Assembly (NCBI GenBank): GCA_947069175.1
Contig: CAMTDV010000019.1
Coordinates: 76,507,358-76,571,357 of the forward strand
Direction of reading: 5' to 3'
DNA length: 64,000 nt
From: Scalesia atractyloides
Lineage: Eukaryota > Streptophyta > Magnoliopsida > Asterales > Asteraceae
Part shown: positions 22,689 to 32,741 of the stretch, one piece after another
Layout of the letters: every line of letters starts with the position of its first letter
How positions within the stretch are numbered: the first letter of the stretch is position 1
Made by a program: the position numbers and the translations under genes
Notes under the pieces: generated by a model
Seen by the model: only the letters and a program-made list of their open reading frames with translations
Told to the model about the DNA's origin: nothing
Databases searched by the model: none

Positions 22689-24974
22689 TGTAACAACCTT
22701 CCAAAATACTCCTGACGACAAAAGTACGCACGGCGTAACTTGTGTACCCAACATGACGGTTAAGTAAACAATACGTATAAAAGTACTCGTGTTAACTTCA
22801 CAATTAAAAAATGAACCAATTGGGATCAAGGTCGAGCATACGCGATAAGTATCAGTAAAAAAATCGAGAAAACGCGCGATTGGACGAAAAAGCCGACCAG
22901 TGACACACGTCACATCACTGCGACACGTGTCAGACCTACGTGGACACGTGGCGGTCGAAGTCAGGCCGACCCTCCCGCGCCACGCGAAAGAAACAGGGTC
23001 AGCCGGCGCGACGCACGGGAGAGTCCAAATTGGACTATAAAACGGAGCAGCGTGGGACTGAAGTTTGTGCACCTGTTTGATCGATTTTAGACAAACGTAC
23101 TCTCTCGTATCCCCGTTTTCTTCTACTACACCCCTTAAACCCCTAAACCTGCGAAGCTCTGCGCTGTTGGACTCGGAAATAGCACCAGGAAGCTCTTAGT
23201 ATAAACATTAAAACTACAATGTGAGTCATTCTACTTTTCTCAAATTCTTTTACAAAACGATGTAACCTTTCCATTTTATATATTGAAATAAAGTTTATCA
23301 AACTTATATTATTAGACGGGCAAAATACGGGTAAATTGATCGTTAGAAATATGAGGTATCTAAACGAGCATATGAACCTTTTAATAATTAAATAAAAAAA
23401 AATAAATTATATTTGAACTTACTCCGTTTTTAATAAAACTTGGGCCAAAATGTAGACAAAAATATTCTCGTTCTAATGACATATTCATTTATAAAATGTC
23501 ATATTTTAGAAGTTATAAGCTATAAATGAGTGAAAGCAGCTGAATTAATTATAATATATAATAATAAAATAATCTAAATATATAATAAATGTATGTGTGT
23601 GCGTGTAAGATGGAACATAGCGTAGCTTCCAAGCTATGCCTTCAAATTTCAATATAAAGAGGAAGCACTAACTTCCATTCTTCTATGTTCTTTCTCGCTA
23701 TCTCTCCCTGCCTTTTCTATAATCTATTATTTTCTTTCACCTCATAATAATAAGAGTAAAATTCTGTTTTGCTCCATGTGGTTTGTTTGTTTTAATGGTT
23801 TTGTCCAAATCCTTAAAAAATGGCTAGTTTACTCTCTGGTCTATGTAACATATCTCTAATTCACTCCTCGCCTTTAATGCTGTCCATTTCCTCTGTTAAA
23901 ACTTGATCACGTGCCCCTCACATGAGGGGCATTATGGGTATTTTGATAAATTCTGATATAAAGATTTATTTAATTACTATTAATTCTTGAAATCAATTTA
24001 TCAATTAATATACATAATTATTATTTCAAACAAAATTCATTTTTTGTTTTCTATATCACTATATGTATCATCAGGCAAAACATTTTCTGTATCACAAAAC
24101 ATATGTACAACATCATCATCAGGCAAAACATAACTAGCATACAAGTATCAACATCATCTTCATATATATTTGTTGGTGACGATCTGAAAAACCACCGCCT
24201 CTATCTCTATACACTGCAACCACCATCAACATCATCTTCATCATATGAAACCCTAGTCGTGTTCATAAGATGTAAACAAACCCTAGCCCCTTCTTCATCA
24301 GATCAGAGAAAATCCATTACTGTATAACCTCCGGCGCCAGATCTCAAACCTCCGGCTGCTGTAGTGTTTATCCAGAGAGTGATGGAGTAGAGTTGTGGTG
24401 GCGGCGGATGGTGGTTACGGCAGCAGGTGGTGGAGAAGAGTTGTAGGGTTCCGGTGGTTACGGCGGCGCATGGTGGAGAAGAGTTGTGGTGGCGGCGGCA
24501 AGGTGGTTACGGCAGCGGATGGGAGAGAGAGTTGTGGTGGCGACGGATGATATGCAGGTGGTGGTTACGACGGCGGATGGTGGTGGTGGCGGCAGATTGT
24601 GGTGGCGACGGCTGATATGCAACTTCGATGAGGGTTCGAGTGGGTTGGTGAGGCGGTGGGTGATGGTGGTTGCTGATCTAGAGAGAGAAGAGAAAGGAGA
24701 GTGTGTAGAGAGAAGATGAAAGACAAAGAAGATGAACACCTGTGACTATAACATTTAAATATCTTTATTTGTGGTTTATCCCTATAAAAACAATCCATTG
24801 AATATGGGTTTTAGCCCTTTTATTTAATATTAAAAGTTGGTGTTTTTATAAACTCTGAAATTATTTTCTAACTACGATCCTGATGAAAATTTTTCGCTTA
24901 CGTATTTAATAAACACTGATACCACTTGACTGGTTCGCGGCTCCGCTCCCGAGATGGGGTCGGGGGTTGTGACA
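22689..24974 (+). repeat. 5' LTR of the gag-only element (2286 bp)
   Basis: Begins TGTAACAACC, ends GGGGGTTGTGACA. Its last 200 bp match 27895-28103. Inside, 24375-24660 is a G/T-rich imperfect minisatellite built from words such as GAGAAGAGTTGTGGTGGCGG and GGTGGTTACGGCGGC; it encodes long low-complexity frames on both strands that are not genes. About 23750-24000 has features of another small insertion (GTAAAATTCTGTTTTGC...) whose far end was not found. Confidence 0.8.
22900..23042 (+). promoter_or_regulatory. LTR promoter with clustered G-box/ABRE motifs and TATA box
   Basis: TATAAAA is at 23036-23042. Between 22903 and 22952 there are four ACGT cores, including two perfect G-boxes CACGTG (22924-22929, 22945-22950). 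The second is part of ACACGTGGC, the ABA-response element core. The spacing of about 85-130 bp upstream of TATA is typical for such sites. Stress or ABA responsiveness is inferred from motifs only. Confidence 0.5.
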
Positions 24975-24979
24975 GAAGG

Positions 24980-24992
24980 TGGTATCAGAGCC
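24980..24992 (+). promoter_or_regulatory. Primer binding site, tRNA-iMet
   Basis: TGGTATCAGAGCC is a perfect match to the plant initiator-tRNA-Met primer site, starting six bases after the LTR end. Confidence 0.93.
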
Positions 24993-25185
24993 ACTGGTTT
25001 AAGCTATTTAGGTGTTATTTTAATACCTAAAACTTAAACAATAAAGTTAGGAAATTAATACAAAGTAACAAATGTGCTATTTTGTTAGATTTAAAAATAT
25101 GTATATATATATGTATATATATGCACATATGATTCTTGAAAGTATTTGTTTTAATTGTCCTATGACACTAATACTTGCAATTCAG

Positions 25186-26336
25186 ATGTCGAATGAAGTA
25201 TCACATGATCAAGAAATTCATGCTAATAATGAAAATCCCTTAGACAATGCTTCCATAGAAAACACAATCGCCCAGGGAATAGCCAATGCTATCCCGTTAT
25301 TGAGGTTGTTAAAAATCTGTAGAACACACCAAAGCTGGGAGCAGCAAGCGTACTCGTAGTAACAACTTTAGCCACAGAGTTAATGGAAGCAATGATGATA
25401 TGATCAAAACCCCATTTCCCAAGAAAATGAAGGCGATGACTCTCGGGTGTACCTACAAATAATTTTTAGTATGTAAACCAACTGAGTTCGCAGGCAGTGA
25501 AGGAGCTACGGCTGCTCTGCGATGGTTGGAAAGACGAAGCTATTCTTAAAATCAGCAAATGTGCTGAAGAAGATAAGGTGATGCTTCCAACCTCTTCAAG
25601 GAAGAAGCCTTAGAATGGTGGAATACGATTCTTCAAGCAAAAGGAAGGACATGGCTACTCAACTGGGAAAAATTCAAGGAAATGACAGAAAGAAAATTTT
25701 GCCCTCTTATGAAAAGGAACGAATGGCTAACGAGTCCCTAAACCATTAAAATGATAAATGTGAATTATCGTGAATATACGACAAAGTTCTTCGAATACGC
25801 AAGAATGGTACCAACTCTGGCTTCTCCAGAACCCGTGCTAATTTCTCGTTATATTTGGGGATTAGTTAGTGAAATCCGAGACATGGTCAAGGCCACTAGA
25901 CCACAGATTATTGAAGAAACAATTGAACTAGCTAACATCCTGACAGATGGACTAATCCGCACAAGAGAAGAAAACAAGAAGAAAGAGTTAGCCTAGAGAA
26001 TTTCCCAAGAATTTAAGAAGAAAGCAACGGAAAAGTCACTGGAACAACCTACCTGCAGAAATTGTAATAAAAAGCATTAAGGAAAATGCCATTTTAGGAG
26101 AACACCCTACTGTAACTTCTGCAAGATCGGGGCATATAGAGGAAGAGTGTAGAAGGAAAACTAATATTTGTTTCAATTGCGGAAAAACAGGACACATCAA
26201 ACCGTATTGCCCAAAACTGACTAAAGCACCCGACAACCAGGCAAAAACAACAGACGAAGCTAAAAAGAACGCGCGAGCATTCATACTTATTACGCAAGAA
26301 GCAGAAATGATTCTAGACGTAACCGCTGATATGTAG
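25186..26336 (+). pseudogene. gag: gag of the gag-only element
   Basis: The start at ATG 25186 gives MSNEVSHDQEIHANN. Gag core remnants are KPTEFAGSEGATAALRWLE (about 25475-25530), EEALEWWNT (about 25605), INVNYREYTTKFFEYARMVP, and TLASPEPVLISRYIWGLVSEIRDMV...RPQIIEETIELANILTDG (25751-25960, the longest open stretch). Two zinc-knuckle regions close it (CRNCNKKH...CHF, and CFNCGKTGHIKPYC at about 26168-26210). Frame breaks occur near 25300, 25540 and 26000-26150. The order matches chromovirus gag. Confidence 0.8.
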
Positions 26337-26339
26337 TAT

Positions 26340-27894
26340 CTAAGTTAAGTTATTACTTGACCATAGTACAAAATAAAAGTTTATAAATAAATGTATCATG
26401 TCAAGTACTTCTCTATTCAGAACCATAATCGACTTCTTTGGTTTTCACTTTCATTAAATCATGTATTTGGTTACGACACCTTGTGGTGGCGTTTAAATTT
26501 ACTTGAGACTTGAGCTAATCTCGTTTGCACTCCTGATGTGCGGGTTTATCTATTCTTAAAACCCATCTTATTGATTTGTTGTCATAAAACAATCTTAAGA
26601 TAAGAGTACACAATTTCATAATACATTCAGGTGTACCTTCTGACGGTTCTTTTGTCATCGGTTGAAAATTTTGCAATATTTATTGTCCTTTCACTATCAA
26701 CCGAAAATTTTATCTATTCTTTCGTCTTCAATTGAAAATCCTATGAGATTTATTTGGAATTTACTTCATTAGAACCTTTCTATTGATTATGAACACGGTG
26801 AATTTGTTCGATCACCGAATTATTGAACTATTTCAATCATTACGACACCTTGCGGCGTCGATATAAACTTGTAGCTTGGGCTAATCATACAAATCATGCA
26901 AAACCGTGTATTTCTTCCATTTGACTCATCATTAAGATAATGATACACTAAATTCTGTTGCATTTCAAGTGTATCCTTGCCATTCAACGATATCAACACA
27001 TTGATATTCTCTTCATGTTATGGTTCGACAGTTGACATATCATCTTCGTGCTTCTATCTCATTTGATTATGTATATAAGATTATGTTAAGATATAATATA
27101 TGTGTAATAACATTATAATATTATACGTAATTAAATATGTATTGCAACATTAAATATTATAATGTTACGATAATATTTTAAATAGACAAGTGAAATATTT
27201 ATTTATATATATTACACTATATTCTATTTATTATATAGTAATCTATTACTATACATGTGCAGTTGGGTCATGTATTCAACAATTACTACCGGTATGTAAA
27301 ATTTGGTATGCATTATTTGATAAGTGCCACTAGTTGAAAGAATGATCAACTGATGATATGACCAAAGTAGTAGTTGAGAGAATGATCAAAAGTGATAAGA
27401 CCAGAATCATTAGTTGAGAGAATGATCAAAAGTGATATGACCAGAGTTACTAGTTGAAAGAATGATCAACAGTGATACGACCCCAGTCACTAGTTGAAAG
27501 AATGATCAACAATTATTTGACCACCATCACGGGAATCGCCTAGTGACAGATACCTTTGAATAAGAGTAAATTATAATTACATGATAAACTTCACTATTGG
27601 ATGAAAGTGAGCCAATGAGTGATATGACCACTATCACATTGGAACTGCCACCATATGACAAATACTGATTTGGTTTTGGGTAAATATAACCAAATATAAA
27701 AACCTTTAATACGGTAAAGTATAACAATATATAAAAATGGAATGAAGTCGCCAGTATTTATTATCGATAAAATGTTTTCAAAATGCGTTCCAGGAAATTT
27801 GTTGTAAAGATAATAGAAGCCAGCTATGGAGTACTGAAGGCTTAAATAAAGTGGCTATAAATACCTGAATAAAAGAAGAAATTATGTTTTATTT
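26340..27894 (+). other. Non-coding internal region with repeats (no pol)
   Basis: No polymerase domain is detectable where pol would be. Two diverged copies of a module beginning TTACGACACCTTG (about 26472 and 26843), each with a short CACC/GGTG- or CGAC/GTCG-type hairpin, lie about 370 bp apart. They are followed by AT-rich DNA (27060-27260), a 40-bp tandem array (27331-27530) and AT-rich DNA to the LTR fragment. Confidence 0.65.
27331..27530. repeat. Five-copy 40-bp tandem repeat
   Basis: Units start at 27331, 27371, 27411, 27451 and 27491 with an exact 40-base period. Each begins TAGTTGAAAGAATGATCAA or TAGTTGAGAGAATGATCAA and ends with a more variable GTGATATGACC-like part. GTTGA and TCAAC within a unit can pair. 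Confidence 0.92.
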
Positions 27895-28103
27895 ATTTTG
27901 GGTTTATCCCTATAAAAACAATCGAATTGTATATGGTTTTTAGCCCATTTATTTAATATTAAAAGTCGGTGTTTTTATAAACTCTGAAATTATTTTCTAA
28001 CTACGATCCTGATGAAATTTTTCCGCTGCGTATTTATAAACACCGATACCACTTGACTTGTTCACGGCTCCCGCTCCTAGGGTGGGGTTCGGGGGTTGTG
28101 ACG
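27895..28103 (+). repeat. 3' LTR remnant of the gag-only element
   Basis: It matches 24768-24974 of the 5' LTR (GGTTTATCCCTATAAAAAC... to GGGGGTTGTGAC). The final A is replaced by G, and target copy CTATG follows immediately. Confidence 0.88.
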
Positions 28104-28613
28104 CTATGATGTTTAAGGATAGGCACCTTAAACTCATCCCATGTCATGCCTGTTGTGGTTTCAATCCCTTGTTCCTTCTTAAGGTTATCCCACCAATCTT
28201 TGGGTTTCGACCCCTCAGTTGACCGGTCCCATATGCTACGAAATCGGTTGGATCACAATGAGTCTGTTCAAAGACTCCTTCTATATCACTTATCCATCGT
28301 TGACAAACGATTGGATCTACTTCTCCGTTGTAAATTGGGGGTTTACATGCCATAAATTTGTTTTAGGGACATGCTTTCCCTTCTTTAGCCTTACCTCGAT
28401 CTTGATTAAGGCTTTTTTTATCTCATTAATTCGTTCTTCTATCGTTGTTAACATCGTTGTTTGCAGCCTTTCCATGAATTCGGGTAAGGCTGTTCCAACG
28501 CTTTTGCGACTTCTTCGGAAATTTTTGCTCGTATCTCTTCTGTCATGAAAGATACCGTATCATCGCCCATTCCGTCAGACATTTCTTTTACTGAAATGTC
28601 CATAATATTAGAT

Positions 28614-28940
28614 AGTTAAATGCCATTTTAGTCCCTTGTTTGGGATTCCAAAAAGGTTTCAGCGTTGCCATTTTAATCCACTGAAATTAATTTCATCCAT
28701 TTTTTTGTTAACGAGAAGGGCAATTCGGACACTTTATATGGCCGAATTGCCATTCTAGTTAACAGAATTACAATAAAAATGATCGAATTGCGCTTTTCGT
28801 TAACAGAAAAATAGATCAAGTTAACCCAGTGGACTAAAATGGTAAGGTGAAACCTTTTTGGACCCACATGCGAAAAATGAAACCTTTGGACTAAACTGAC
28901 AAAATGGCCCAAACCACAGGGACTAAAATGGCATTTAACT
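28614..28940. mobile_element. MITE, 327 bp, with perfect 22-bp terminal inverted repeats
   Basis: Ends 28614-28635 and 28919-28940 are exact reverse complements, starting AGTTAAATGCC. Pairing continues imperfectly inward. It has no coding capacity and sits in the chromovirus leader between the primer site and gag. The target duplication is unclear, so the superfamily is left open. Confidence 0.8.
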
Positions 28941-29250
28941 CTAATTAGGTAAGTAACTTGTTTAGTCATTTCCTTATTATTATATGGAAATTTATTCTCA
29001 TCACTTGATATTACACGTGATGTATCTTTCTCGTTTGGTTTGGTCAACTATATAACTTGCCTTAACCATTTAGACTTAGTGTATTTTCCCGGGTTCGAGT
29101 GTACTAATACGCCCCTCCCATACACTTCTAACCATTGTCTTTTCTAATATTTCCGATTAAGATTTATTTCATAATTAATTCTTACCGGATGTCTTGATCA
29201 AGCTTCGAACCGAACACATTTAACCTTTAACCTTAAGCTCTGATTACCAA
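28941..29250 (-). other. Chromovirus 5' leader and primer binding site
   Basis: Non-coding. On the minus strand, TTGGTAATCAGAGC (29237-29250) lies two bases from the LTR. It is the tRNA-Met primer site with one inserted base, which should weaken priming. Confidence 0.7.
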
Positions 29251-29252
29251 CT

Positions 29253-31444
29253 TGTAAGACCAAAACTTACTTAATTGGAATTATAATAGATTTGTATTTC
29301 ATTATTATAATGAAAATCAAACTTTCATACAAAATACAGGTTTGATTTAAATTAAGTATTTAAAACACTTCTAAACCATCTACATTACTTGATTCCTAAG
29401 ACAATCTAAACAAAGCGGAAGCTTGATATTCGATAGTGTTCGGTCTTCGATAAACTTGATCAATCATCCGCAACATCATATCGATCACCTACATTACGAT
29501 AATTTATCAAAACGTAGTTAAATAACGCATATAACATATTAGAACATAACGAACGTCAAATACATGGCCCAACAATCAAAATAGAATTTTGATTCAGACC
29601 CCGCGTAGGCTACGGCTGGCCACCGTAGCCTACGTCTGCATATGTGTTTCAATCAGCAGAAGCCTACCGTAAGCAACGGTAGGTCACTGTAGCCTACGGC
29701 GGGTTGCTGCAGAAATTCTCTTTTGGTCGCTTTTAACACGAATTCCTCGTATCTTTTTAACCACTTATCCGTTTAACATGAACTTGTTTCTGTTTGATCG
29801 TAAAATTTATTATCCACACATTTAACTTGAAATCCACCACCCGGATCCATAATAACGTGTTTTATTCTTTCGATTCTAAATTTGTAAGTCTAATTGTTTT
29901 GACCCATTTGCACATTTGAACAAACAAACTTATTATACCACATCCTTTTTACAAAATCATCAATTATATGAATGTTTCCCATTGTCGGGGTTAACTTCCT
30001 TGAGCTTTACGCATCCGTTATCCGATGCACATTCACATTTAATCAATCCGTGCAACCTTATTCTCATTGAACATTTTATTCCGAATTCTCTTCATGAATT
30101 CATTATTTGTCAAGTAAGATTCTTTCCCCAAATCCCTTGACTTATATTCTGTGTTCCTGGTACTCGGTTATGCTTAAATTCCGATTTTACCCTTTAATCG
30201 GGTTTAAACCAAAGTCGTCATTCACACATCCATTACCGGTATGCGTTAAAACTTCATTTTTGACCCGTTTGGTTGTTCGTATGAAATCCATCACTTGGAA
30301 CAAACTCATTATCTTTTCTCTATATTTACTCGTTTGGTTGTTTATGTGAAAGCCATCACTTTTAAAACAATCCTATGAAGTGTTTTAAATACTTACAACT
30401 TAATCAATTCGAGATTACCCATTCGGTTCATTCGTGTAAATCCATCACTTATGAATGAAACGAATTTATTTAATGTTGCTTCATTAACCAATATAAATAT
30501 TACTACAAAACCGTAATTGAAATCCTATGAAGCAATAAGCCACGTACCTTAATGTTTTCCTTTCAAACGCGTGCCCGCCCCGGCTTGGCCACTTGATGCC
30601 TCACCTAAATTGACTATAGAGTTCAATCGATTTATCCTTTAGAACTCACAATACAACATATCACATGCAAACTATCAAAATTATCATTTACATGATTCTT
30701 TCATATTTTTCAACAATTCAAGATCATTTGGGCATTACTTTAAGCACCTTGTGGACAAGATTTTTATACTACATTTATCAAGTTCATGATTTAGCTGTTT
30801 TCACATCTTTTCAAGCCACAATGTCTAGTATCTGTAATTATCACCTAGAATTTAACTTACTACATCAAATTCTACAATTCCATTATCACGATTTAAGTGT
30901 TCATCGCATTTATCAAAACCCATTTAACACAAGCATTACATACCATTCAAACACCTAGATTATGGCATTTGAACTCTAATTTCACCTCAATGATTTTTTT
31001 TTCTAGAGTTGTGTACACCTCAATCCTACTATAACATCTACAATTCTTACTTGAATTGCAACTTGTGATTTTCAACAAATTTAATAATGTCACTAAACAC
31101 CAAATTTTGACATACCTTATGATCCCCTTGTCTAGGTGATCGTTATTCTACGTTCATGCAGAAATTTGGAGTCCAATTCCTTCTTCAATTTGATGATTTA
31201 GCATGAACAAGGGTTTCTCCTTGTTTCTCCAGCCGTAGGTCGACACACACACTTTTTGTGTGTGTGTTTTAAATTTTAATTTTTTTAATAACTCAATTTT
31301 CCAACGTTTTCATTTTAGCCCCTTATGTATGGTTTTTGTTATAAAATGGCCATTATACATGATTTTTGTTATTCAATAACTTACCATTAACTAGGTTAAA
31401 TGCCCCTAGATATATATATAATTTAATATTTTTAGTGTGTTACA
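29253..31444 (-). repeat. 5' LTR of the minus-strand chromovirus (2192 bp)
   Basis: Plus-strand ends are TGTAAGACC and GTGTGTTACA. The primer site lies on its left, so it reads right to left. A GC-rich island at 29591-29705 holds several GTAGCCTACG / GTAGGCTACGG words. A CACACACACTTTTTGTGTGTGTG hairpin-like tract occurs near 31243-31268. Open frames inside have no recognisable product. Confidence 0.82.
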
Positions 31445-32473
31445 TTTCAGGCCTATCAACCTTGTGGGTTCTTTGAGCAAAGTCTTGTCTAAAGTCTTGG
31501 TGACTAGATTAAAGAAGGTATTGTGTTCGGTGATCTCGGACTACCAATCGGCCTTCCTGAGTAACAGAAATATTATTGACGACACACTTATCATGAACGA
31601 GGTGGTCTCTTGGGTGAAGAAAAGAAAAAAAAATTATTATTGTTCAAAATAGATTTCGAGAAAGCTACGATAACATTAGTTGGGATTTTATTGATTTTAT
31701 TTTGCAACAGATGGGCTTCCCGTATAAATGGTGAAAGTGGGTTCGTGCCATTCTTGCCTCAGCTGGATCCTCATTTATAATAAAAGGGTCCCCGTCCTTT
31801 GAATTTAAGTTCCAAAGGGGCATGCGATAAGGCGATCCGTTATCTCCCTTCTTGTTTATCATAGGAATGGAAGTATTCTCTTGCATGATGTCGAAGGCAG
31901 TCAAGGTGGATCTTTTTCATGGATTTAAGGCTCCAAATGATGGTTCTCGCTTGTTATTTGCGGGCGATTCCCTTATTGTCGGGGAATGATCGAGGAGAAA
32001 TGTCCCCATCATAGCTCGGTTACTAAGATATTTCTGTTTAGTTTCTGGTCTTCGAATCAATTATTTTAAATCTAGCTTGTTTGGAGTTGGAGTGCATCAA
32101 AATGAAGTAATAGATATGACAAAAGGAATTAAATGCAAAGCTGATTCGTTGCCATGTGCTTATCTGCGAATCGACCCCAATATGAATCGTATTCAGAATA
32201 GGGATCCGGTTTCTGAGGTGTTTGATAGGAGATTGTCGAGGTGGAAGTCGTCTATTCTTTCGGTAGGCGGAAGGTTAACTCTCCTCAAAGCAGTGCTAGA
32301 AACGATTTCCACTTATTTTTTTTCTTTATATAAAACTCCTCAAACTGTGATGATAAACTGGAAGGTAAGCATAGAAATGTTTTTGGGGTGAGGTCGAAGG
32401 CGATAATAAGATGAGTTGGGTGTGCTGGGAGAAAACTACTAGGCCAATAGACGCGGGTGGGTTGGGTCTTACG
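31445..32473 (+). pseudogene. LINE ORF2 reverse transcriptase, left part
   Basis: Non-LTR RT copies its RNA at the target site. The first part reads FRPINLVGSLSKVLSKVLVTRLKKV and ISDYQSAFLSNRNIIDDTLIMNEVVSWVKKRKK. Then, in shifted frames, come DFEKATITLVGILLILFC-type remnants, ILASAGSSFIIKGSPSFEFKFQRGMR, GDPLSPFLF, LFAGDSLIVGE (catalytic F/YADD degraded to FAGD), LRYFCLVSGLRINYFKSSLFG, and WKSSILSVGGRLTLLKAVLE. It stops at TRPIDAGGLGLT where element D inserted. Its upstream half is missing, because the chromovirus LTR abuts it. Confidence 0.88.
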
Positions 32474-32741
32474 TGTTACGTGCCACTTTCTTTGTTTCCA
32501 TATTATTTGCATGATTTCCTTTTTTATCTCCATAGTTATTAGTTAGTGGAGTAGTGGGTTAGATGGTTAACTTTGTGATTTCTGTTTAAACGAGTCTATG
32601 TATGTCCATTTCTTTTTATGAATGAAAATATGAATTAGTCATTTCCAAAAATCTCTAAATTCTTTCAAGTTCTTATCTATTTTCTTTTGAGTTTAATCCA
32701 CTCAATGGATTATTTTTCACATATCCGATTGGTACTTATCA
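32474..32741 (+). repeat. Element D 5' LTR
   Basis: It matches 46137-46390 closely (TGTTACGTGCCACTTTC... to GGTACTTAT). It ends near CA at 32740-32741, just before the primer site, and lacks the last 150 bp found in the 3' LTR. Confidence 0.8.

Larger units (their letters stand above)
22689..28103 (+). mobile_element. Gag-only (TR-GAG-like) LTR retrotransposon
   Basis: The 5' LTR is 22689-24974, the tRNA-Met primer site 24980-24992, gag 25186-26336, then 1.5 kb of non-coding repeat-bearing DNA and only the last 209 bp of a 3' LTR (27895-28103). CTATG flanks both sides (22684-22688 and 28104-28108), so insertion was by integrase. No protease, RT or integrase is detectable. The 3' LTR begins mid-LTR, so a deletion removed its 5' part and possibly more. 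Its final CA has become CG. Confidence 0.85.
22034..28582 (-). pseudogene. gag: Chromovirus gag, split by the gag-only element
   Basis: The minus-strand start is ATG at 28582 (MSDGMGDDTVSFMTEEIRAK). Gag blocks: KPPIYNGEVDPIVCQRWISD and DFVAYGTGQLR, then KDWWDNLKKEQGIETTTG, MTWDEFKVPILKHHS (28205-28109). After the insertion (22689-28103) it continues TKAVINKIKEEFNQLRQKGE and EIFLDKLRFCDELVQMEEQ (22683-22540). Zinc knuckles follow at about 22330-22140: CKVCGHSHRGEC and CFKCYQPGHKTSEC (C-X2-C-X4-H-X4-C). Frameshifts occur around 22490-22380 and in the N-terminal part (about 28500-28350). Confidence 0.85.
18029..31444 (-). mobile_element. Minus-strand Ty3/gypsy chromovirus-like element, truncated and invaded
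   Basis: Read on the minus strand: LTR (31444 to 29253), primer site, gag (from 28582), protease (about 22030-21940) and RT (about 21570-21217, resuming at 18331), ending abruptly at 18029 within RT. RNase H, integrase and the 3' LTR are absent, lost next to the Athila junction. Three insertions interrupt it: a solo LTR (18332-21216), a plus-strand gag-only element (22689-28103) and a MITE (28614-28940). Coding sequence rejoins exactly across each of the first two when the insert and one target copy are removed. At its right side it sits in a LINE (TTTCA, 31445-31449, would be one target copy). Confidence 0.85.

Noticed and set aside
22506..23072. A 188-codon minus-strand open frame
   Set aside because: It runs from chromovirus gag across the insertion junction into the LTR of the gag-only element; only its last third is real gag.
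24427..24798. Overlapping open frames on both strands in the G/T-rich stretch
   Set aside because: They are low-complexity translations of an imperfect minisatellite inside an LTR, with no domain and no conserved start.
28219..28548. A 109-codon plus-strand open frame
   Set aside because: It is the antisense shadow of the minus-strand gag.
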